This document shows, piece by piece, positions 14,339 to 18,294 of a stretch of DNA of 18,294 bases. Within the stretch, counting starts at the first letter, position 1. Each line of letters begins with the position of its first letter. Origin of the DNA: Pseudomonadota bacterium (GTDB lineage: Bacteria > Pseudomonadota > Alphaproteobacteria > Rhizobiales > Xanthobacteraceae); the NCBI GenBank assembly GCA_963205465.1, contig CAUJKG010000156.1:1-18294 (forward strand), given 5' to 3'. Made by a program: the position numbers and the translations under genes. The notes under the pieces are model-generated. The model searched no databases, was not told where the DNA came from, and saw only the letters and a list, made by a program, of their open reading frames with translations.

Positions 14339-14848
14339 ATGCTTCGCATTCTTGTTGCAGTAATTCTGTCGGCTGTGCTGCTGCCCGGCGCAGCGCCGGC
14401 GCAGGAGCCCGATCTTATCTTCAAGAAATCGACGGTCTGGCGCGCGCTGACCCCGAACGACAAACTCGCGACCTACGGCATCGATGATCCCGCAGTGGAG
14501 GGTGTCGCTTGCCATTTCACGGTACCGGAGAAAGGGGGCTTGTCGGGTGCGTTCGGCGTTGCCGAGGAGCGCTCGGAAATTTCGCTGTCCTGCCGGCAGA
14601 CCGGTCCGGTCCGCTTCAAGAGCAAGTTCGAGCAGGGGGCGGTGGTGCTGCGCGAGTCCCGTTCGCTCTTTTTCAAACGGATGCAGATCGTGCGTGGCTG
14701 TGACGTGAAGCGGAACGTGCTCGTTTATCTGGTTTATTCGGACCGCCCGATCGAAGGCAGTCCAGACAACTCGACCTCGAGCGTGCCGATCATGCCCTGG
14801 GGTAGTTCCGATCAGGTCCAGCGCTGCGCGGATTACGTGAACAAATAA
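14339..14848 (+). CDS. CreA-family periplasmic protein
   Basis: This 169-residue exported protein resembles E. coli CreA, a conserved protein without a settled function. The signal peptide runs to about residue 21 (cleavage after APA). The family pattern follows in order: IFKKSTVWRALTPNDKLATYGIDDP, GVACHFTVPEKGGLSGAFGVAEE, the Cys in SLSCRQTGP, LFFKRMQIVRGCDVKRNVLVYLVYSD and the closing GSPDNSTSSVPIMPW. Cysteines at 58, 85, 121 and 163 could pair as disulfides. ATG at 14339 is preceded by GGAGG 9 nt upstream, a strong start signal. It stands alone: a terminator separates it from the porin and the next gene is convergent. In E. coli creA lies beside creBCD, but no two-component genes are present here. 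Confidence 0.9.
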   Translation: MLRILVAVILSAVLLPGAAPAQEPDLIFKKSTVWRALTPNDKLATYGIDDPAVEGVACHFTVPEKGGLSGAFGVAEERSEISLSCRQTGPVRFKSKFEQGAVVLRESRSLFFKRMQIVRGCDVKRNVLVYLVYSDRPIEGSPDNSTSSVPIMPWGSSDQVQRCADYVNK

Positions 14849-14869
14849 AAAGGGCGGCCTACGCCGCCT
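14843..14869 (-). terminator. Intrinsic terminator of the cysteine-rich gene on the minus strand
   Basis: Read on the minus strand, GGCGGC (14868-14863) pairs with GCCGCC (14858-14853) over a GTAG loop, then C, five T residues, A and three T residues follow. The T-run overlaps the creA-like stop codon. On the plus strand the hairpin lacks a T-run, so it mainly serves the minus-strand gene ending at 14895. Confidence 0.8.
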
Positions 14870-14894
14870 GGGTCCTGTCGCCTTTGCCGCGGGT

Positions 14895-15206
14895 TCAACG
14901 CGTGCAGGTGATCGCCACTTTTTCGGGGCAAGGCTTGCCGCCGCATAGATTTCCCTTCACGCCGCCCGGCACCGAGCCGGTGATTTCGGTCGGATCCATC
15001 CGGCCGAAGTCGATGACCGAGGCATATTGGTTGGCCTGACAGACGGCAGCGGCCATGGCCTTGCCGCAGGCTTCGCCCTTGATCAGACAATGGTCGATCC
15101 CGTAGCCGTCGGAGCTGTCGAGAACGAAGGTGCGCGTCTCGGCATTGGCGAGCGAGATGGACGCGAACAAGCAGGCGGCCAGCGCGGAAACGCGAATCGT
15201 TGTCAT
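14895..15206 (-). CDS. Small secreted six-cysteine protein
   Basis: This 103-residue protein has a signal peptide (MTTIRVSALAACLFASISLANA, cleavage after ANA at about 22). The mature 81 residues contain six cysteines at 40, 47, 56, 88, 93 and 101, enough for three disulfides in a compact periplasmic fold. Sequence around GYGIDHCLIKGEACGKAMAAAVC resembles small secreted proteins seen in Rhizobiales with the pattern Cys-x6-Cys-x8-Cys, from memory, with no named function. The frame is open upstream to 15359, but ATG 15206 gives a perfect signal peptide and is the likely start, although its Shine-Dalgarno sequence is weak. It is convergent with the creA-like gene and divergent from cysS, so it is a single-gene unit with its own terminator. 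Confidence 0.85.
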   Translation of the reverse strand: MTTIRVSALAACLFASISLANAETRTFVLDSSDGYGIDHCLIKGEACGKAMAAAVCQANQYASVIDFGRMDPTEITGSVPGGVKGNLCGGKPCPEKVAITCTR

Positions 15207-15226
15207 GTCAGAAATGCCCGTATCCC

Positions 15227-15244
15227 CGGAGACTTGTGTCTCCG
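15227..15244 (-). promoter_or_regulatory. Perfect hairpin in the leader of the six-cysteine protein gene
   Basis: CGGAGAC at 15227-15233 and GTCTCCG at 15238-15244 form a seven-bp stem over TTGT (ACAA on the transcribed strand), about 20 nt upstream of the ATG at 15206. It could be a leader mRNA hairpin or a DNA operator. Further upstream, TCGTTAACGA at 15275-15284 is a ten-base perfect palindrome. Confidence 0.4.
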
Positions 15245-15569
15245 CGCCGAGGTTGCGCCTTTTTGGTTGATGCTTCGTTAACGAGGGGAGCCGGAGCTCG
15301 TACTGGTCGGTAAAGAATCTGCTGAATCGGGTCAATTGCCAGAAAGTCGGGTCGGCCATGGTCCCGGGCCTCGTGAATTCACGCTGATATGAGACCGCCC
15401 TTGACGGCCCGCCCGCGCCCGAGCATGGTCCGCGCCATGTTCAAGGCCCACAACGCTTCCTTCGGCATTTGCCGCGAGATTATTCGCACCTGATCGCAGG
15501 CGCGGACGGGGCCGTTTATTCTCTAAAAACTGAGAGTCGAACGTCCGGTCCGTGGGACGGAGATGACTC
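15245..15569. other. Gene-free spacer between divergent secreted protein gene and cysS
   Basis: With the hairpin just before it, this makes about 360 bp without a supportable gene. It holds the palindrome at 15275-15284, a CATGG/CCATG inverted repeat at 15424-15439, an AT-rich patch at about 15512-15532 that may hold the cysS promoter, and a hairpin over the cysS ribosome-binding site (15544-15561). A short open frame from 15424 ends after about 22 codons and has no coding features. Confidence 0.5.
15544..15562 (+). promoter_or_regulatory. Hairpin overlapping the cysS Shine-Dalgarno sequence
   Basis: TCC (15544-15546) plus GTCC (15548-15551) can pair with GGAC plus GGA (15555-15561) over a GTG loop with one bulged G. 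Three of the four bases of the Shine-Dalgarno GGAG (15559-15562) are in the stem, so folding would lower translation of cysS. The structure is visible in the sequence; its effect is inferred. Confidence 0.35.
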
Positions 15570-16916
15570 ATGGAGCTTCGGCTCTACAACACGCTGACCA
15601 AGGAAAAAGAGGTGTTCGCGCCGCTCGATCCTGCGCGCGGTGTCCGCATGTATGTCTGCGGGCCTACGGTCTATGACTTCGCCCATATCGGCAACGCGCG
15701 GCCGGTCATCGTCTTCGACGTGCTCTATCGCCTGCTTCGTCACTTGTATGGCGAGGGCGGGGTGAAATACGTCCGCAACATCACGGACGTGGACGACAAG
15801 ATCAACGCGCGCGCCGCGCAGGAATATCCGGACCTGCCGCTGAACGAAGCGATCCGCTTCGTCACCGAAAAGACCGAACGCCAGTTTCACGAGGACGTCG
15901 ATGCGCTGGGTTGCCTGCGCCCCGATGTCGAGCCGCGCGCGACCGAACACATCCGGGAAATGCGCGACCTGATCGACCGGCTGGTGCAGGCGGGCTTTGC
16001 CTATGTCGAGCAGGATCACGTGCTGTTCGAGGTCGGCACGATGCCCGACTACGGCAGGCTCGCGCGCCGCTCGCTTGACGAGATGGAAGCGGGCGCGCGA
16101 GTGGAAGTCGCCCCCTACAAGCGCAATCCGATGGACTTCGTGTTGTGGAAGCCATCGAAGCCGAACGAGCCCGGCTGGCCTTCGCCCTCAGGCATCACGA
16201 CGCCGGGGCGTCCAGGCTGGCACATCGAATGCTCCGCGATGTCGTGGAAGCATCTCGGCGAGACCTTCGACATTCATGGCGGCGGCATCGATCTCGTCTT
16301 TCCGCATCATGAAAACGAAATCGCGCAATCGCGCTGCGCCTTCCATGCGCCGATCATGGCGAAGACCTGGATGCACAACGGCTTCCTGCAGGTCGAGGGC
16401 GAGAAGATGTCGAAGTCGCTCGGCAACTTCATCACGATCCGGCAACTGTTGAACGACTGGCCGGGCGAAGTGATCCGCTTTAATATGCTGCGCACGCACT
16501 ATCGCCAGCCGATCGACTGGACGGTGAAGGGATTGGAGGAAAGTTTCGATACCCTGGCGTCATGGATGGGCGATGACTTCAATGCGGGGGGCGAAGCAAA
16601 AATTGCGGCATCCGTTCAGTATGCGCTGCTTGATGATCTGAATACGCCGGCGGCGATTGCGGAACTGCACGCGCTCGCCAAATCCGATCCTGTTGCGCTT
16701 GGTTCGACACTTCGCGCGCTTGGCTTCGCGCACAGACCGGAGAGCAAGCGGACGGTGGATACGGGAAAAGTAGACGCTCTGATCGACGCCCGGCTGGAGG
16801 CGCGCAGGTCGAAAAACTTCGCCGAGTCCGACCGCATCCGCGACGAGTTGAAAGCTATGGGCGTCGTGCTCAAGGACAACAAGGACGGCACCACCACCTG
16901 GGAGGTCGCGCGATGA
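15570..16916 (+). CDS. cysS: Cysteinyl-tRNA synthetase
   Basis: It charges tRNA-Cys in the cytoplasm (class I synthetase). The 448-residue protein starts MELRLYNTLTKEKE and shows the HIGH motif as HIGN at 39-42 and an intact KMSKS at 279-283. The four zinc ligands that give cysteine specificity are in place: C30 (YVCGPTVYD), C221 (HIECSAM), H246 and E250 (in PHHENE). NITDVDDKI and the anticodon-binding C-terminal helical domain (ARRSKNFAESDRIRDEL) follow. ATG 15570 has GGACGGAG 7 nt upstream. The stop overlaps a possible 57-codon ORF by ATGA, and cimA lies further downstream in the same direction. Nothing is odd about the protein itself. Confidence 0.97.
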   Translation: MELRLYNTLTKEKEVFAPLDPARGVRMYVCGPTVYDFAHIGNARPVIVFDVLYRLLRHLYGEGGVKYVRNITDVDDKINARAAQEYPDLPLNEAIRFVTEKTERQFHEDVDALGCLRPDVEPRATEHIREMRDLIDRLVQAGFAYVEQDHVLFEVGTMPDYGRLARRSLDEMEAGARVEVAPYKRNPMDFVLWKPSKPNEPGWPSPSGITTPGRPGWHIECSAMSWKHLGETFDIHGGGIDLVFPHHENEIAQSRCAFHAPIMAKTWMHNGFLQVEGEKMSKSLGNFITIRQLLNDWPGEVIRFNMLRTHYRQPIDWTVKGLEESFDTLASWMGDDFNAGGEAKIAASVQYALLDDLNTPAAIAELHALAKSDPVALGSTLRALGFAHRPESKRTVDTGKVDALIDARLEARRSKNFAESDRIRDELKAMGVVLKDNKDGTTTWEVAR

Positions 16917-17086
16917 ATGCTTTCGCCGCCGCAACTCGGTTGAATCGGTTTTCCAGCCATTTGAATCGGAATCAGACTTTCCGCCTCACGGCTCATCCTG
17001 CTGAAAAAACACACTTTTCCGCCTTCGCGCTCTACCCGAACGCGAACTCCATTCCTTACCTCTTGAATCAAAAGGTGAAGCCATGA
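16913..17086 (+). CDS. Possible 57-aa ORF coupled to cysS and the next gene
   Basis: An ATG at 16913 overlaps the cysS stop as ATGA, and this frame runs 57 codons to a TGA at 17084-17086 that in turn overlaps the ATG of the 40-aa membrane protein as ATGA. This exact fit is the main support. Against it, the product (starting MNAFAAATRLNRF) has no recognisable domain, membrane helix or signal peptide, third positions are less GC-rich than in the neighbours, and a direct repeat lies inside. The stretch may simply be a spacer with regulatory sequence. Confidence 0.3.
   Translation: MNAFAAATRLNRFSSHLNRNQTFRLTAHPAEKTHFSAFALYPNANSIPYLLNQKVKP
16940..16969. repeat. Direct repeat TTGAATCGG spaced by two helix turns
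   Basis: TTGAATCGG occurs at 16940-16948 and again at 16961-16969, starts 21 bp apart, so both face the same side of the helix. A related TTGAATCA lies at about 17063-17070. Such spacing suits a DNA-binding protein, perhaps controlling the genes downstream of cysS, but chance is possible. Confidence 0.4.
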
Positions 17087-17205
17087 ACGAGGACGACAAG
17101 CCGCCGTTTCCAGCTCACCGCACTTATTATGTCGTGCTGAAATACGTCGTCATGGCGCTCGGGATCCTGCTCGCCATCTATGTGTTCGGCCTGCTCTGGA
17201 GATGA
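17083..17205 (+). CDS. 40-aa single-helix membrane protein
   Basis: A very small protein: a polar, Pro-rich N-terminus (MNEDDKPPFPAHRTYY) and then one hydrophobic helix at about 17-38, ending in Trp-Arg. ATG 17083 is preceded by AAGGTG about 6 nt upstream. Its stop is followed 2 nt later by the cimA ATG. The clear two-part structure, ribosome-binding site and tight packing make it a likely real gene even though it is short. The acidic N-terminus and the lack of a cleavage site suggest a helix that stays in the inner membrane. I do not recognise a named family. A role in the membrane, as partner or regulator of something unknown, is all that can be said. Confidence 0.7.
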   Translation: MNEDDKPPFPAHRTYYVVLKYVVMALGILLAIYVFGLLWR

Positions 17206-17207
17206 AC

Positions 17208-18294
17208 ATGGCCCGCGAGCGGCTCTATCTTTTCGACACTACCCTGCGTGACGGCGCGCAAATGCACGGCGTCGATTTTACCGTGACCGACAAGCTTCGC
17301 GTCTCGCGGATGCTGGATGAGCTCGGCGTCGATTACATCGAGGCTGGAATTCCCGGCGCCAATCCGACCGACACCGCACTGTTCTCGGAAGATAACGGCA
17401 TCAAGGCGAAGTTTACCGCCTTCGGCATGACCAAGCGGGCGGGTCGCTCTGCCTCGAACGATCCGGCGCTTTCCGGAACGCTTTCCGCCAAAGCAGATGC
17501 CGTCTGTCTCGTCGCCAAGGCGTCGGCTTTTCAGGTCCGCGTCGCGCTCGAGATCAAGCCCGAGGAAAATCTAGAAAGCATCCGCGAGTCGGTGAAAGCC
17601 GTTATCGAGTCCGGACGCGAAGCGCTGATCGACTGCGAGCACTTCTTCGATGGTTACAAGGACAATCGCGAATACGCGCTGGCCTGCGCCAAGGCGGCTT
17701 ATGATGCGGGTGCGCGCTGGGTCGTGCTTTGCGATACCAACGGCGGCACGCTTCCGCACGAGATCGAAGCAATCGTCGCGGATGTCGTCAAAATGATCCC
17801 CGGCGATCATGTCGGCATCCATGCGCATAATGACACCGAACAGGCGGTCGCGAATTCGCTCGCGGCGGTGCGCGCGGGCGCGCGTCAGATTCAGGGAACG
17901 CTGAACGGTCTCGGCGAGCGTACCGGCAACGCAAATCTTTGTTCGATCATCCCGACGCTGCTCCTGAAGAAGGACTTCGCGGATAAGTTCGAAATCGGTG
18001 TGAAGCCCGAGCAGCTCACGACGCTCCGCCATTGCGCGCATTCGCTTGATGAAATCCTGAATCGCGCGCCGGACAAATATGCGCCTTATGTCGGCGAGAA
18101 TGCTTTCGCGACCAAGGCGGGCATCCATGCCTCTGCGATCCTGAAGGATCCCGCGACCTACGAGCACGTGTTGCCGGAGGCGGTCGGCAATCGTCGCAAG
18201 GTCATGGTGTCCGACCAGGCCGGCAAGTCGAACGTGCTTGCCGAACTGGAGCGCCTCGGCATCGTGGCCGACAAGAACGACCCGCGGCTCGTGT
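17208..18294 (+). CDS. cimA: Citramalate synthase, 5' part (cut by window end)
   Basis: It joins acetyl-CoA and pyruvate to (R)-citramalate, the entry to threonine-independent isoleucine synthesis, in the cytoplasm. 362 residues are visible and the frame runs off the end; relatives are about 520-540 residues, so the C-terminal regulatory part is missing. The isopropylmalate/homocitrate synthase-type TIM barrel is clear: LFDTTLRDGAQMHGVDF (8-24) with the catalytic Arg-Asp, CEHFFDGYKDNREYA, VVLCDTNGGTLPHE, the metal-binding GIHAHND and LNGLGERTGNANL. The GAQ-HGVDF opening and CEHFFDGYKDN favour citramalate synthase over isopropylmalate synthase. I chose ATG 17208, with GGAG 6 nt upstream; an in-frame ATG at 17202 overlaps the preceding gene's stop but has no room for a ribosome-binding site. 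Confidence 0.93.
   Translation, partial: MARERLYLFDTTLRDGAQMHGVDFTVTDKLRVSRMLDELGVDYIEAGIPGANPTDTALFSEDNGIKAKFTAFGMTKRAGRSASNDPALSGTLSAKADAVCLVAKASAFQVRVALEIKPEENLESIRESVKAVIESGREALIDCEHFFDGYKDNREYALACAKAAYDAGARWVVLCDTNGGTLPHEIEAIVADVVKMIPGDHVGIHAHNDTEQAVANSLAAVRAGARQIQGTLNGLGERTGNANLCSIIPTLLLKKDFADKFEIGVKPEQLTTLRHCAHSLDEILNRAPDKYAPYVGENAFATKAGIHASAILKDPATYEHVLPEAVGNRRKVMVSDQAGKSNVLAELERLGIVADKNDPRLV

Noticed and set aside
15500..15569. Possible tRNA or T-box-like leader before cysS
   Set aside because: No cloverleaf or conserved T-loop can be drawn, and T-box leaders are not expected in alphaproteobacteria.
15332..15571. 79-codon minus-strand frame in the cysS upstream spacer
   Set aside because: Low-complexity Arg/Gly-rich product, no ribosome-binding site or domain, and it runs into the cysS start.
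1..18294. CRISPR array, insertion sequence, prophage or integrated element
   Set aside because: No spaced repeat array, transposase, integrase, phage gene or tRNA-linked attachment site is visible; gene content is ordinary chromosomal apart from the short repeats reported.

Overview
The window looks like chromosomal DNA of an alphaproteobacterium of the order Hyphomicrobiales (Rhizobiales), most likely near Bradyrhizobiaceae/Xanthobacteraceae. The support is high GC with GC-rich third positions, a DUF2865 secreted protein, a TorF-type porin whose mature N-terminus is of the kind common in Bradyrhizobium relatives, a class II DAHP synthase, a short GluRS with a GLSKR motif, and an intergenic palindrome resembling the repeats scattered through those genomes. 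No tRNA, rRNA, CRISPR array, transposase or integrase is visible. The assignment is inferred, not tested.

Layout: (1) 1-2827 holds the 3' end of a class II DAHP synthase, a palindromic repeat, a six-helix membrane protein on the minus strand and the divergent glutamine-dependent NAD synthetase nadE. (2) 2872-5045 (minus) is a translationally coupled TadE/TadG pair, and an AT-rich spacer separates it from divergent gltX (5221-6567). (3) 6572-7711 (minus) is a cysteine-rich DUF2865 secreted protein. (4) 7820-13087 is the most interesting part, an aromatic-catabolism cluster. On the minus strand are marR, a PaiB-like FMN-binding protein and maiA. Divergently on the plus strand are a metallo-beta-lactamase-fold protein, a small secreted four-cysteine protein, a class A FAD monooxygenase and a DUF2783 protein. 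A long imperfect dyad in the divergent spacer is the likely operator. (5) 13368-15206 holds a porin with a strong terminator, a CreA-family periplasmic protein and a convergent six-cysteine secreted protein. (6) 15570-18294 is cysS, a possible 57-aa ORF, a clear 40-aa membrane protein and the 5' part of citramalate synthase cimA.

How the genes work together: the FAD monooxygenase plus the overlapping small DUF2783 gene resemble the two-component 3-hydroxyphenylacetate 6-hydroxylase MhaA/MhaB (flavoprotein plus small coupling protein) that makes homogentisate. The neighbouring maiA isomerises maleylacetoacetate, a later intermediate of the same route. The ring-cleavage dioxygenase (HmgA) and the final hydrolase (FahA) are not in the window. 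The MBL-fold protein keeps the site-1 zinc histidines but has Val, Arg and Arg at the three site-2 positions, so its chemistry is probably not that of an ordinary MBL hydrolase. The remaining genes are mostly housekeeping (NAD, Glu-tRNA and Cys-tRNA synthesis, isoleucine precursor synthesis, shikimate pathway) with small secreted proteins between them.
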